A stretch of DNA of 64,000 bases from an uncultured Erythrobacter sp. (GCA_947494705.1 CANLVN010000001.1:620001-684000); one strand, 5' to 3'. Numbered from the stretch's first letter, positions 33,545 to 42,461 are shown. Program-made: numbers and translations. The notes: a model not told the origin generated them from the sequence alone.

Positions 33545-34081
33545 TCAAGCGGCAGCCTGGTCCTCTTCCATAGCCTCACCCGACAATACCAGCTCGTGCT
33601 CGACAGCCTTTACCATTTCACCGCGCGCGCAGGAATGACGCTCGACCACACGACCTGTCGTGGCAAAGCCGAGCTTGCCGAGCACTCGGCCCGAGGCGGG
33701 ATTGTCGAGAAAGTGCGAAGCGACGATTCGCGAGTGGCCCAGTGCCCTCGCGATCTCGATCACTGCCCCGCCCGCTTCGGTGGCACAGCCTTTCCCCCAA
33801 TGGGGCCGGGCAATCCAATATCCGAGTTCAACGTCACCCTCATGCGGATCGAGCCCGATGCACCCGACCACTGAGGCATCGCGAGCGCGGGTGACGAGGA
33901 AGCGAGGGAACTTCGGATCAATTGGCAGTGCAACGAACTTGCGCGCATCGGCCTCGCCATACGGCCAGGGCGCGCTCGACAGGTTGCGGACGATTGCCTG
34001 GTCGGCAATGCCGCCAAGCACGCCTTTCCAGTCTTCAGGCCAGATGGGCCTCAAAAGCAATCTTGCGCTGCGGTGAAACAC
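33545..34081 (-). CDS. GNAT-family N-acetyltransferase (RimJ/RimL-like)
   Basis: 178 residues. The start is taken as GTG 34081, nine bases after GAGGAG; the open frame runs further upstream without protein-like sequence. The acetyl-CoA binding stretch is GYWIARPHWGKGCATEAGGA, with the Q/R-x-x-G-x-A-like loop, followed by HFLDNPASGRVLGKLGF, as in ribosomal-protein or small-molecule acetyltransferases of the Acetyltransf_3 type. Substrate unknown. It lies downstream of rpmA past a large hairpin. Confidence 0.85.
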   Translation of the reverse strand: MFHRSARLLLRPIWPEDWKGVLGGIADQAIVRNLSSAPWPYGEADARKFVALPIDPKFPRFLVTRARDASVVGCIGLDPHEGDVELGYWIARPHWGKGCATEAGGAVIEIARALGHSRIVASHFLDNPASGRVLGKLGFATTGRVVERHSCARGEMVKAVEHELVLSGEAMEEDQAAA

Positions 34082-34187
34082 GGCATCTCTCCTCGACGTC
34101 TCACCTCGTCCGCATAGCAGCGATGTGTGACAACAAATGTTTGGCGACAAACGAAATTTCGCCAGAACGTGAGGGAGAAACGACAAG

Positions 34188-34231
34188 AGGGAGACGGGCC
34201 CCCTGATAATCAGGAAAGGCCCCATCTCCCT
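34188..34231 (-). terminator. Long hairpin downstream of rplU-rpmA
   Basis: AGGGAGA and TCTCCCT arms extended by GGGCC/GGCCC pairing around a loop containing TGATTATCA. It lies about 70 bases beyond the rpmA stop on the minus strand. A weak T-rich tail (CTTGTCGTTTCT) follows, so it probably ends the ribosomal-protein transcript before the GNAT gene. Confidence 0.55.
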
Positions 34232-34300
34232 CTTCGTCTGCCGGTGCTTAACCCGGCTGGGACCGTTCCGTGTGGACGGTCCTTTCGCGGAAACGTCCGG

Positions 34301-34570
34301 TTATTCGGCTGCCTCGGCAATCGCGTCGACCGACACGTATTTGCGCGCCTGCTTGCCGGTGTGGAATCGCACCACGCCGTTCTCGAGAGCAAAAAGCGTG
34401 TGGTCCTTGCCCATGCCGACATTGCTGCCCGGATAGAACTTGGTGCCGCGCTGGCGCACGATGATGTTGCCGGCGACGACTGCTTCGCTGCCGAACTTCT
34501 TCACGCCAAGACGACGACCGGCCGAATCACGACCGTTACGCGATGAACCGCCTGCTTTCTTATGTGCCAT
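34301..34570 (-). CDS. rpmA: 50S ribosomal protein L27
   Basis: 89 residues with the unmistakable N-terminus [20 protein letters not shown] and the body [21 protein letters not shown]27 sits near the peptidyl-transferase centre of the large subunit. It follows rplU by 12 bases in the universal rplU-rpmA order. Confidence 0.98.
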   Translation of the reverse strand: MAHKKAGGSSRNGRDSAGRRLGVKKFGSEAVVAGNIIVRQRGTKFYPGSNVGMGKDHTLFALENGVVRFHTGKQARKYVSVDAIAEAAE

Positions 34571-34582
34571 GGTTCCTGGTCC

Positions 34583-35077
34583 TTACTTCTTGTCTTCGGC
34601 TTTTTTGGCCGGTGCTTTCTTCGGCGCTGCCTTCTTGGCTTCGCCAGCGGTCGCCTTTGCCTCGGCAGCGGTGCCCTTCTTGGCCGGAGCCTTCTTGGCA
34701 GGAGACGCCTTCTTCTCGGCAGGCTTGTCGTCAGCCTTCGGAGCTGCTTCCTTCTTCGGAGCGGCCTTCTTGGCGGTGCCGGTGCCCACGTCGGTGATGC
34801 GCAGCAGGGTCATCTGCTGACGATGGCCGTTCTTGCGACGGTAATTGTGGCGACGACGCTTCTTGAAAACGACGACCTTCTCGCTCTTGGCCTGAGCGAT
34901 GATTTCTGCCGATACGGTCACTTTCGACGCGTCAGCGATATCATCGCCTTCGCCTGCGAGCAGGACGTCGCCCAACGTGATCGTATCGCCCGCTTCACCA
35001 GCGAGCTTTTCAACGGCAATCTTGTCTCCGGCGGCAACCCGATATTGCTTGCCGCCCGTGCGCACTATCGCGAACAT
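34583..35077 (-). CDS. rplU: 50S ribosomal protein L21 with a long basic C-terminal tail
   Basis: The first ~103 residues are ordinary L21 ([20 protein letters not shown] to [12 protein letters not shown]), which binds 23S rRNA. About 60 further residues are a low-complexity Lys/Ala/Pro tail ([20 protein letters not shown] and similar), giving 164 residues rather than the usual ~103. Tails of this type occur in L21 of sphingomonads and some other alphaproteobacteria. First gene of the rplU-rpmA operon; a probable promoter lies about 110 bases upstream. Confidence 0.96.
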   Translation of the reverse strand: MFAIVRTGGKQYRVAAGDKIAVEKLAGEAGDTITLGDVLLAGEGDDIADASKVTVSAEIIAQAKSEKVVVFKKRRRHNYRRKNGHRQQMTLLRITDVGTGTAKKAAPKKEAAPKADDKPAEKKASPAKKAPAKKGTAAEAKATAGEAKKAAPKKAPAKKAEDKK

Positions 35078-35185
35078 GGCTATAAACTCTCAATCTTGCG
35101 TGTGTGTCCGATCCGGTACAGCCAATTCTGCGAAGATCGAACGACATTGCGGCGCCGCTTGCGTGCAGCGCCGGAAAGAACGGTG

Positions 35186-35214
35186 CCGTTAAGGGAAGCA
35201 GGACTTCAAGTCAA
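35186..35214 (-). promoter_or_regulatory. Probable sigma-70-type promoter of rplU-rpmA
   Basis: On the minus strand, TTGACT (35209-35214) and TAACGG (35186-35191) are separated by exactly 17 bases. The TTGAC core is the typical alphaproteobacterial -35 element. The promoter leaves a ~100-base leader before the rplU ATG. This is a consensus match only. Confidence 0.5.
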
Positions 35215-35321
35215 CGGCTCACTTGCCACAAAATGCACAAACGCCCAGCCTGAAAACGACCGGAAGGCCTATACAACATCTTTGATCTGCAGCCATGCCA
35301 TGATAGTCGCGAACCCAGATC

Positions 35322-35831
35322 ATGAACAGGCTGCATTCCATTTTTCTCTGGCCCGCATTCGCCAGCACGCTCCTTGCGGGTTGTGCGAGCGCGGACGCCG
35401 ATCGCTTCCCCTCGCTCGCGCTACGCGATGCCGAGCGTATGACCGGTCAGTTCACCCCGACGCGCCCCACTGAGCCACCCCCGCCCCCTGTCGTCTCGGC
35501 AGTGGATCTCGCGAGTATCGTCGAGAATGCGCGGGCGATTCATCGCAACTTCCTTTCCGAAGCGCCTCCTGCCCTGCGCCTCGCGCGAAGCGCAAGTGGG
35601 CGCGACACGATCAACGACCAACGATCACGGGCGCTCGTCGCGATGGCCGGTTTGACCACCTTGCACAGTCAGACCGTGCTCGCTCTCGCCGATCTCGACA
35701 AACTCGAAGCTGAGGCTGCCACCAGCTTCGCCGCGACGGCCGAGATTCAGGAAGCCCAGTCGCAAGTCGCCGCGCTGGTTGCAGAGCAGGACGAGACGCT
35801 GGCGCAGGTTTCCGGGGCGCTCGTCCCATGA
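35322..35831 (+). CDS. Putative lipoprotein of unknown function
   Basis: 169 residues with a lipoprotein signal (FASTLLAGC, lipidated Cys about residue 21), a Pro-rich segment (TRPTEPPPPPVV) and a mostly alpha-helical, Ala/Glu-rich remainder that may be coiled. No known family recognised. Its TGA overlaps the ATG of the FNR-type regulator gene (ATGA), so the two are probably cotranscribed and coupled. Confidence 0.75.
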   Translation: MNRLHSIFLWPAFASTLLAGCASADADRFPSLALRDAERMTGQFTPTRPTEPPPPPVVSAVDLASIVENARAIHRNFLSEAPPALRLARSASGRDTINDQRSRALVAMAGLTTLHSQTVLALADLDKLEAEAATSFAATAEIQEAQSQVAALVAEQDETLAQVSGALVP

Positions 35832-36526
35832 GCCTTGCTTGCGATACCTGCCCGGTGCGCGACAGCGCCGCCTGTGCCGTGCTGACCGAGGAAGAGCGCG
35901 AAGCACTCTCTGCCGCCGGTCGCACCCGCACACTGGAGCGCGGCGAAATGCTTTTCGCAGCCGGAGACGACAAGGCAGCCTGCGCCACCCTGGTTAGCGG
36001 CGCGCTGAAGGTCTGCGCGGTCGACGAGCACGGAAACGAACAGATCCTGAGTCTCGTCCACCCGTCCGGCTTTATCGGCGAACTCTTCGCACCCTTCGCG
36101 CACCACGACGTCGTCGCTCTGACACAGAGCACCCTTTGCACCTTCGCGCGCGCCGACATGAATCGCGCAATCGACGACTATCCCGAACTAGCGCGCGCAC
36201 TTCTGCGTCGCAGCCAGGAAGACCTGCTGGCGACGCGCAGTCTGCTTGAACTGACCGCCCATGCCAGTGCGGAGACGCGGCTGGCGGCGCTGCTGCACGA
36301 TTTCGCAGTCGCGGCGAGCGATACTTCGTGCCACATGGCGCGGCATTTCGAATTGCCGCTCACCCGCGGAGAGATCGCGAACATGCTCGGCCTCACGATC
36401 GAGACGGTGAGCCGCAAGCTGAAAGAGCTGGAAGAAACGGGAGCGGTCGCGCGCAAAGGAAAGCGCGGGATCGATGTCCTCGACCCCGCGCTCCTTCAGG
36501 CCCTTTCCGGGCGTCATTCAGTTTGA
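35828..36526 (+). CDS. FNR-type (Crp/Fnr family) oxygen-responsive regulator
   Basis: 232 residues: an N-terminal cysteine cluster (C5-x2-C8-x7-C16, in CDTCPVRDSAAC), a cyclic-nucleotide-fold sensor domain, a further Cys near residue 98 (STLCTFAR), and a C-terminal winged helix with LTRGEIANMLGLTIETVSRK. This cysteine pattern parallels the [4Fe-4S] ligands of FNR, which activates transcription under low oxygen. The recognition helix ETVSRKLKEL is FNR/FixK-like. A perfect FNR box lies about 540 bases beyond its stop, upstream of the next gene. Confidence 0.88.
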   Translation: MSLACDTCPVRDSAACAVLTEEEREALSAAGRTRTLERGEMLFAAGDDKAACATLVSGALKVCAVDEHGNEQILSLVHPSGFIGELFAPFAHHDVVALTQSTLCTFARADMNRAIDDYPELARALLRRSQEDLLATRSLLELTAHASAETRLAALLHDFAVAASDTSCHMARHFELPLTRGEIANMLGLTIETVSRKLKELEETGAVARKGKRGIDVLDPALLQALSGRHSV

Positions 36527-36573
36527 TCCCGAACTGAAGTGATCGCGCCTAAAGAGCAATCGGGCCCCTTCGA

Positions 36574-37011
36574 TCACACCAGCGCGGCTATTACCACCAC
36601 AGCGCAGGCCCAAAGTACGATCAGCACCGGCAGGATCAGCATCTGGATCGCCGCATCTCGGGGCAGAAGGCGGCCGGTATTGGTCATGATGCCCTTCCCC
36701 TTGAACGCGCCCATGGTGAGCGGCGCGGTCTCGTTGTCCTTCAATCGCGCCCAGATCGCGGGAACGCCGAAGCCGGCAACGATGAAGGTTGCAAAAATCA
36801 CCATCGGGATGGCGAGGACGGGGTTTCCGAAGCCCGCGAACATCACACCGAGAAAGGCGAGATACAGGCCAACGGTCCCGGCATAGAGGGCGGTCGGCAT
36901 TTCAAAATTGCGGTCGCTATCGACTTGGTGACGGTGGACCACCTGGGCGACGGGAGCCTCGACGATGCGGGCATTGCCGCGGACGATTTGTTCTTGGACT
37001 TGCTTGGACAT
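36574..37011 (-). CDS. Small membrane protein, probable FNR target
   Basis: 145 residues with a hydrophilic N-terminus and three to four hydrophobic helices (ALYAGTVGLYLAFLGVMFAG, PVLAIPMVIFATFIVAG, ILPVLIVLWACAVVVIAAL). No known family recognised. AAAGGAG precedes the ATG. A perfect FNR box is centred about 60 bases upstream of the start, and the FNR-type gene is the convergent neighbour, so oxygen control is likely. Function is open. Confidence 0.7.
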   Translation of the reverse strand: MSKQVQEQIVRGNARIVEAPVAQVVHRHQVDSDRNFEMPTALYAGTVGLYLAFLGVMFAGFGNPVLAIPMVIFATFIVAGFGVPAIWARLKDNETAPLTMGAFKGKGIMTNTGRLLPRDAAIQMLILPVLIVLWACAVVVIAALV

Positions 37012-37063
37012 GGGGCTTCTCCTTTGTTGAAAGGAGAATTAGGCCCGGCAGCGCCAGCGGGCT

Positions 37064-37077
37064 TTGATCGAGATCAA
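37064..37077 (-). promoter_or_regulatory. FNR/FixK-type box
   Basis: TTGATCGAGATCAA, a perfect match to the FNR consensus TTGAT-N4-ATCAA. It lies between moaE and the small membrane-protein gene, 53 bases before the latter's ATG, a suitable distance for class II activation. Confidence 0.85.
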
Positions 37078-37090
37078 ATCCGGACTTTTT

Positions 37091-37534
37091 TCACGCCCAG
37101 CGCGCAAGATCGGCATGGTCGGCCTCGCGCGGCTCGATCCAATGCCATCCATCGGCGCGTTTCTCACGTTTCCAGAACCATGCGGCGCTCTTGAGATGAT
37201 CCATGCAGAAATCGACCGCTTCGATGGCATCACGGCGGTGGGGCGCGGCGGCGGCGACCAGCACGATCGGGTCGCCGGGGTGCATGGTGCCGATGCGGTG
37301 AAGCATCACAAGACCGCCAAGCTCGAATCGCTCTTGAGCGGCATCTGCCAGAGCATCCATCCCCGGCAGGGTCAGAGGCTCGTAATGGCTTAGTTCGAGC
37401 GCTTCGACGCCACCACCGCAGCGGACCTTGCCGATAAAGCTCGCGATACCGCCTGAGTCGGGCGAGGCTTCGGAGAGTTTTTCGAGTGACGAGCTCGGAT
37501 CGAACGGATCAGCCAGCAGGCGAATGTCCCGCAT
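37091..37534 (-). CDS. moaE: Molybdopterin synthase catalytic subunit MoaE
   Basis: 147 residues from ATG 37534. With MoaD it inserts sulfur into precursor Z to form molybdopterin. Recognisable parts are SFIGKVRCGG near the start, LSHYEPLT, LHRIGTMHPGD and the catalytic-lysine region FCMDHLKSAAWFWKRE. It directly follows moaD (one base between stop and start) in the order moaA-moaD-moaE, the last gene of the long leftward run. Confidence 0.93.
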   Translation of the reverse strand: MRDIRLLADPFDPSSSLEKLSEASPDSGGIASFIGKVRCGGGVEALELSHYEPLTLPGMDALADAAQERFELGGLVMLHRIGTMHPGDPIVLVAAAAPHRRDAIEAVDFCMDHLKSAAWFWKREKRADGWHWIEPREADHADLARWA

Positions 37535-37535
37535 T

Positions 37536-37781
37536 TCAGCCACCGCTAACAGGCGGCAGCAGCGCGACCTCGTCGCCATCCTCGGCGTGCAACAACGTCT
37601 TGTCGGCCAGCACCTTGCCCGCACAAGCGATGTTCACCCGTTCCTCTTTGAGTTGCGCAGCGACATCCCCGCTCACGGCATCAAGCAGCCCCGGCCAATC
37701 GAGCGGCGCAGACACCTCGCGAGAATCCTCTCCCGCGATGTCGCGCAAGGGACCCAGAAACAGGATCGTGACCGCCATCAT
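37536..37781 (-). CDS. moaD: Molybdopterin synthase sulfur carrier subunit MoaD
   Basis: About 81 residues with a ubiquitin-like fold, ending in the essential Gly-Gly (LLPPVSGG) that is thiocarboxylated for sulfur transfer. Two adjacent ATG codons (37781 and 37778) are possible starts. The first overlaps the moaA stop (TGATG). The typical internal sequence GDEVALLPPVSGG identifies it. Confidence 0.93.
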   Translation of the reverse strand: MMAVTILFLGPLRDIAGEDSREVSAPLDWPGLLDAVSGDVAAQLKEERVNIACAGKVLADKTLLHAEDGDEVALLPPVSGG

Positions 37782-38821
37782 CAGCCTCCGGTCATCGACA
37801 TGTGCCGCGCCAGTGCAGGAGAAGCGCCGCGCTCGTCCATGCGGAAATTGTGGCGTTCGGGCTTGATCGCCATCGCCTCGTCCAGAGCGGCAGCCAATCG
37901 CTCCTGCGGCGAATCGGAGCGCAGAGCGGCGCGCAGGTCCACCCGCTCGCCGCCGCCAAGGCAGGGATAAAGCTGGCCGGTTGCGGTCACGCGGATACGA
38001 TTGCACCCGTCGCAGAAATTGTGCGTGTGCGGCGTGATGAAGCCGAGCCGCCCTTCCGTCTCAGCCACATCGACGTAGCGCGCCGGGCCACCCGTGCTCG
38101 CTGCCACGTCCGCCAACGTCCAGCGCTCCTCCAACCGCGCACGCACCGTGTCGAGCGGCAGATACTGGTCGAGCCGTTCTTCCTCGACATCGCCCAGCGG
38201 CATGACCTCGATCAAGGTCGCATCGTGCCCTTGTCCATGCGCCCACGCAATCAGGTCGGGCAATTCATCCTCGTTGATGCCCTTGAGCGCCACGGCGTTG
38301 ATCTTGACCTTCAGCCCCGCCGCCTTCGCAGCCGCGATCCCATCCAGCACCTGCGGCAAGGCATCGCGGCGTGACAGGGTGGCAAAGCGGTCGCGGTCCA
38401 GCGTATCGAGCGAAACGTTAACCCGCCGCACACCCGCTTTCGCCAGAGCGTCGGCATGATCGGCCAGTTGCGTTCCATTGGTTGTCAGGGTGAGCTCGTC
38501 GAGCCCGTCTCCGATCCGTCGCCCCAGGGCGGTGAAAAGGTCGACGATATCGCGCCGCACCAATGGCTCGCCGCCAGTGATCCGGATCTTGGTTACGCCG
38601 CGCGCGATGAAGCCGGTGGCGAGGTCGTGAAGTTCTTCCAGCGTCAGCACTTCGCGCTTGGGCAGAAAGGTCATGCGCTCGGGCATGCAATAGGTGCAGC
38701 GCAGGTCGCACCGGTCGGTGATCGACAGCCGCAAATAGGAGATGCGTCGTCCGAAACCGTCCGTGAGCGGGGACTGGCGCGTGTCGATCACGTCGCGCTT
38801 GCGGGTGGCAATCTCACTCAT
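37781..38821 (-). CDS. moaA: GTP 3',8-cyclase MoaA
   Basis: A radical-SAM enzyme of 346 residues that converts GTP to the cyclic precursor of molybdenum cofactor. The N-terminal cluster motif is [11 protein letters not shown] and the C-terminal cluster lies in [19 protein letters not shown]. The C-terminus ends in the conserved Gly-Gly (MSMTGG) needed for substrate radical formation. The start is ATG 38821, which overlaps the upstream gene's end by 8 bases. The moa genes imply molybdoenzymes in this organism. Confidence 0.96.
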   Translation of the reverse strand: MSEIATRKRDVIDTRQSPLTDGFGRRISYLRLSITDRCDLRCTYCMPERMTFLPKREVLTLEELHDLATGFIARGVTKIRITGGEPLVRRDIVDLFTALGRRIGDGLDELTLTTNGTQLADHADALAKAGVRRVNVSLDTLDRDRFATLSRRDALPQVLDGIAAAKAAGLKVKINAVALKGINEDELPDLIAWAHGQGHDATLIEVMPLGDVEEERLDQYLPLDTVRARLEERWTLADVAASTGGPARYVDVAETEGRLGFITPHTHNFCDGCNRIRVTATGQLYPCLGGGERVDLRAALRSDSPQERLAAALDEAMAIKPERHNFRMDERGASPALARHMSMTGG

Positions 38822-39131
38822 CGGTTTGAAGGTAATGTCCAGTGACACCCTTTGCACGATCCAAATATGCCAAGGTCGCTTTGAGCGGTTCGCCTGTGCC
38901 CGCGACTACACTGACCCGGGCAGGCGCATGCGCGCGAGCGAGGTCTCGGGCTAGCGTGCGTCGCCAGTCGTTGTGGTTATGGTCGGCATGCGGCAGGACG
39001 ATGACGAGATTGTCGTCCTCCCCCTCCCCGATCAGCGCTCGTGCAGCTTCTAGGTGGTCGCGAGCAAAGGCAGTGCTCGCCTCTATCGCGCTGTCTGGCA
39101 GGTCGCTCGCCTTATAGATCGCCTGAGCCAC
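38814..39131 (-). CDS. Small Rossmann-like protein of unknown function
   Basis: 105 residues with an alternating alpha/beta pattern ([20 protein letters not shown], then [12 protein letters not shown]) resembling the start of a dehydrogenase-type Rossmann fold but without a clear nucleotide loop. It sits between folB (10 bases after its stop) and moaA (8-base overlap), suggesting a job linked to pterin or folate metabolism; that is inference. No known function. Confidence 0.65.
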   Translation of the reverse strand: MAQAIYKASDLPDSAIEASTAFARDHLEAARALIGEGEDDNLVIVLPHADHNHNDWRRTLARDLARAHAPARVSVVAGTGEPLKATLAYLDRAKGVTGHYLQTDE

Positions 39132-39141
39132 CTGCGCCGCC

Positions 39142-39525
39142 TCAGTCTGCTGGCCGTTCGCGGTGGAGGGTTATGCCGATCTTTTCGTTCGCCTCGGCAA
39201 TGGCGAGCTTGACGATTTTAACCGTCACGCCTTTGACGCGGGCATCCTGCACGAACAGCGTCTCGCAAATATGGTCTGCAACCGCCTCGATCAGCTTGAA
39301 ATGCACGCCTTTGGGCAGTCCCTCCGACATGGCAAATTTCAGGTCCATGTAATTCTTGCTCGCATCGAGCGGGGTGTCGGGGTCGTAATGCTCCGCGACT
39401 TCGTAGCGCGCCTGCACAGTGATGCGCAGCGGTTGCGGCTTGCCGGTTTCCTCCGAATAGATGCCGGTGAGGACATCGACTTCGAGATCGGCGACTTCGA
39501 GGATGAGCGAATCGGATGATGTCAT
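39142..39525 (-). CDS. folB: Dihydroneopterin aldolase FolB
   Basis: 127 residues from ATG 39525. It cleaves dihydroneopterin to hydroxymethyl-dihydropterin in folate synthesis. Family marks are LEVDVLTGIYSEETGKPQPL near the start and FKLIEAVADHICETLF, carrying the active-site Glu, later. The order methyltransferase - folB - small Rossmann protein - moaA groups pterin-related genes together. Confidence 0.92.
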   Translation of the reverse strand: MTSSDSLILEVADLEVDVLTGIYSEETGKPQPLRITVQARYEVAEHYDPDTPLDASKNYMDLKFAMSEGLPKGVHFKLIEAVADHICETLFVQDARVKGVTVKIVKLAIAEANEKIGITLHRERPAD

Positions 39526-39538
39526 TGCGTTCACGCCC

Positions 39539-40441
39539 TTAGCCCGGATTGCTCCACCGCGCGAAGATCGCGGTGGGTAGCAGGCGCCCATCGCGCCCTT
39601 CCTCTCGCACTGCGAGGTCGCCATGCTCGATCGTGCCGGGCAGGTCGCTCAGCGCCTCTTGCAGCAGGCCCGCAATCGCAAGGCTGCTCATGCGCACGGC
39701 ATAGACGGTGAGAAATAGAAAACGGCTGTCACCATCGAGCAGTTTCGCGCAATCGCCGATCAATCCGGGCAGCCCCTCTTCGAGCCGCCATGTCTCGTTC
39801 TTCGGTCCCCGCCCGAATTTCGGCGGGTCGAGGATAATCCCGTCATACCGATTGCCTCGCCGCACCTCGCGGGCCGCGAACTTGGCTGCGTCGTCGACCA
39901 GCCAGCGGATCGGGCGATCTTCCATGCCTGAGAGGGCAGCGTTCTCGCGCGCCTGTGCGACCGATTTCTTCGAAGCATCGACATGGGTGACCTTGCCGTA
40001 TCTCGACAGCGCCAGCGTGCCGAGGCCGGTATAGCCGAACATGTTGAGCGTCTCTGCGTCCTCACGCCCTTCGACCTGCGCCCCCATCCACTCCCACACC
40101 GGGGCCATGTCGGGAAAGAACTGCAGGTGGCGAAAAGGCGTGGGTTGCGCGGTGAATTGCACCTCGTTCCACGCCAATTCCCATCCGTCCGGCACATCGG
40201 GCGTCAGATCCCAGCGCCCGCCGCCGTCCTCATCGGAGCCGGGAACAAATTCCCCATTGGCAGGCCATTCGGCCCCGTTCTCGCCAACAAGGCGAGGCTG
40301 CCACATGGCCTGCGGTTCGGGCCGGATGAAGGCGTAGGGACCAAACACCTCGTATTTGCGCCCTCCCCCGCTGTCGAGCAGCCGGTAGGCATCCCACCCG
40401 GCGCATTCCATCAGGGTCGGTTGCTGAACCAGCTGCGCCAT
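39539..40441 (-). CDS. Class I SAM-dependent (rRNA) methyltransferase, RlmI-like
   Basis: 300 residues. The S-adenosylmethionine site is LNMFGYTGLGTLALSRYG, the acidic adenosine-binding end is THVDASKKSVAQA, and the catalytic loop is ILDPPKFGRG. The layout matches the RlmI/RlmK-type cytosine- or guanine-methylating rRNA enzymes, without a clear N-terminal PUA domain. The exact base modified is not known. The ATG 40441 overlaps the thrC stop (TGATG). Confidence 0.85.
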   Translation of the reverse strand: MAQLVQQPTLMECAGWDAYRLLDSGGGRKYEVFGPYAFIRPEPQAMWQPRLVGENGAEWPANGEFVPGSDEDGGGRWDLTPDVPDGWELAWNEVQFTAQPTPFRHLQFFPDMAPVWEWMGAQVEGREDAETLNMFGYTGLGTLALSRYGKVTHVDASKKSVAQARENAALSGMEDRPIRWLVDDAAKFAAREVRRGNRYDGIILDPPKFGRGPKNETWRLEEGLPGLIGDCAKLLDGDSRFLFLTVYAVRMSSLAIAGLLQEALSDLPGTIEHGDLAVREEGRDGRLLPTAIFARWSNPG

Positions 40442-41844
40442 CAGGCCGCCGAAGGGATTGCCGTTTCGAGCACGAAGTCGCGCGCGGCATCGTAGTCGCC
40501 TGGCAGTTCGACGAACGCTTCTTCGCGCCCGAACAGGTCGCCCACGCGCTGGGGCAGCGACGGGCGAACACCGACCGCGCGCTCTACCGCGTCCCGGAAC
40601 TTGGCCGGATGCGCGGTGGCCAGCGTCACGATCGGAACGTGTGCCGCCATATCGGCTGCGAGCGCCGCATGCAGCCCAACACCAGTATGCGGGTCGATCA
40701 CCTGCGCAGCGTTGCGATAGGCCCACTGCATGGCGCGGGTGGTCTCATCCTGATCGGCGCGCGCGCTGGAGAAAAGCGCCGATGCGCCCCCGCGTTGGCT
40801 GTTAGTGAGCTTCATCGCCTTTTCCGCATCAAAGCCACGCATCTGCTCGGTCATCGCGGCGCCGTCGCGTCCGCCCACGTCGAACAACAGGCGTTCGAAA
40901 TTGGAGCTGACCTGGATATCCATCGACGGCGTGATCGTGGCCGTAACCCCGCCCGCAGAATAGTCGCCATCGCTCAGTGCGCGGTGCAGGATGTCGTTGA
41001 CGTTTGTGGCGACGATCAAGCGTTCGATCGGCAGGCCCATCTGCGCCGCCACGTACCCTGCGAACACATCGCCGAAATTGCCGGTAGGGACGCTGTAGGC
41101 GACCTTGCGATCCGGTCCGCCCAATTGGAGCGCGGAATAGAAGTAATAGACCACTTGCGCCATCAGACGGGCCCAGTTGATCGAGTTGACTGCACCGACC
41201 CGGAGCGTTTTCGTCACACTCTCATCCGCGAACATCGCCTTCACGTGACGCTGGGCATCGTCGAAGCTTCCGTCGATGGCGAGATTGTGGACATTCGGCG
41301 CACGCACCGTGGTCATCTGGCGGCGCTGGACCTCGCTTACGCGATCATGCGGGTGCAGCATGAAAATCTCGACCCGGTCGAGCCCGGCCACCGCGTTGAT
41401 CGCAGCCGAACCGGTGTCCCCGCTGGTCGCGCCGACAATCGTCAGACGCTCGTCGCGACGCTCAAGGAAGGTCTCGAAAAGATGGCCGAGCATTTGCAGC
41501 GCCACGTCCTTGAACGCCAGCGTGGGCCCGTGGAACAGTTCCAGCAGCCAGTGCGTCTCGTTCAGTTGCACCAGCGGGGTGACCGCAGCATGGCCGAAAT
41601 CGCCATAGACTTTGTCGCACAGCGCTTCGAGCTCGTCATCGGTGAGCGAGCCCGCGACGAAGGGGCGCATGATCCGGGCAGCGAGCGCGGCGTAGGACAA
41701 CCCACGCAAGTCGCGGATTTCGTCGAGGCTCAGGCGCGGCCATTCATGCGGCAGATACAGACCGCCATCGGAGGCGAGGCCAGCCAGAGTGGCCCCTTCG
41801 AAATCGAGCGTCGGCGCGCTCCCGCGGGTGGAGATGTAGTCCAT
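40441..41844 (-). CDS. thrC: Threonine synthase
   Basis: A PLP enzyme of 467 residues that converts O-phosphohomoserine to threonine. N-terminal MDYISTRGSAPTLDFEGATL and the PLP-lysine motif GPTLAFKDVALQMLG are diagnostic; VGATSGDTGSAAINA binds the cofactor phosphate. Length fits the bacterial (class with a long N-domain) type. It follows SURF1 after 41 bases on the same strand and overlaps the methyltransferase gene, so it may be cotranscribed with the oxidase assembly genes. Confidence 0.96.
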   Translation of the reverse strand: MDYISTRGSAPTLDFEGATLAGLASDGGLYLPHEWPRLSLDEIRDLRGLSYAALAARIMRPFVAGSLTDDELEALCDKVYGDFGHAAVTPLVQLNETHWLLELFHGPTLAFKDVALQMLGHLFETFLERRDERLTIVGATSGDTGSAAINAVAGLDRVEIFMLHPHDRVSEVQRRQMTTVRAPNVHNLAIDGSFDDAQRHVKAMFADESVTKTLRVGAVNSINWARLMAQVVYYFYSALQLGGPDRKVAYSVPTGNFGDVFAGYVAAQMGLPIERLIVATNVNDILHRALSDGDYSAGGVTATITPSMDIQVSSNFERLLFDVGGRDGAAMTEQMRGFDAEKAMKLTNSQRGGASALFSSARADQDETTRAMQWAYRNAAQVIDPHTGVGLHAALAADMAAHVPIVTLATAHPAKFRDAVERAVGVRPSLPQRVGDLFGREEAFVELPGDYDAARDFVLETAIPSAA

Positions 41845-41885
41845 AAGCCGGCGGCGTTAGCGGGCAGAACGTCCGGGGGCAATGC

Positions 41886-42461
41886 TCACGCGCGCTTGCG
41901 CGAGCCAGAGCGTGTGCGGGCCCTCAGCGCGACGAAATAGATTATCAGCGCGGTCGCCGCGAACAGGAACCATTGCCCCGCATAGGACAGGTGATTGTTG
42001 GGCAGGTCGTTGGGATCGGGCTTTGCCAACGGGTAGAGGTCGGCGGCGGGCGGATCGGCAACCAGGCGCGGCCCCGAGGCGATGATCCCGGTGACGGTGC
42101 CACCCTGCCATTGAGGTGTCGACAATTCTCGGGTGAATCCCAGATCGACCAGCGCTTCCTCGCCCCCGGCGGTCACGCAGGTGACGCGCACCGCCCAGCC
42201 CTTCGCGCCGTTGGCAGCGGTGCCTGCGACCGGATCGCTGCCGGTGACGCGAGCGCAATCGAGCGCGCTGCGGCGAAACAGCACTCCTTCTTCATCGCTG
42301 TCGAAGGGAAATTCGACCGGCGCGGCATCTGCGCCGACCGCATCGTAGCTTTCCAGCAGCGCCGCCTTTTCCTCGGCACGGCCCAATTGCCATATGCCCA
42401 GAGCGACCATGGTCGCAGCGGCTGCGAGGACGAGAATCGTAGGGATGATGGGCACGCGCAT
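41886..42461 (-). CDS. SURF1-family cytochrome oxidase assembly protein
   Basis: 191 residues with an N-terminal helix (IIPTILVLAAAATMVALGIWQLGR), a periplasmic domain and a C-terminal helix (SYAGQWFLFAATALIIYFVAL). The LGIWQL start and the final NNHLSYAGQWF match SURF1, which helps place haem a in aa3 oxidase. It is a little shorter than typical SURF1. It starts 3 bases after the DUF983 gene. Confidence 0.9.
   Translation of the reverse strand: MRVPIIPTILVLAAAATMVALGIWQLGRAEEKAALLESYDAVGADAAPVEFPFDSDEEGVLFRRSALDCARVTGSDPVAGTAANGAKGWAVRVTCVTAGGEEALVDLGFTRELSTPQWQGGTVTGIIASGPRLVADPPAADLYPLAKPDPNDLPNNHLSYAGQWFLFAATALIIYFVALRARTRSGSRKRA

Noticed and set aside
34260..34282. Hairpin GGACCGT / ACGGTCC as a terminator of rpmA
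   Set aside because: A stable 7-bp stem but with no T-run; the larger hairpin at 34188-34231 further downstream is a better candidate.
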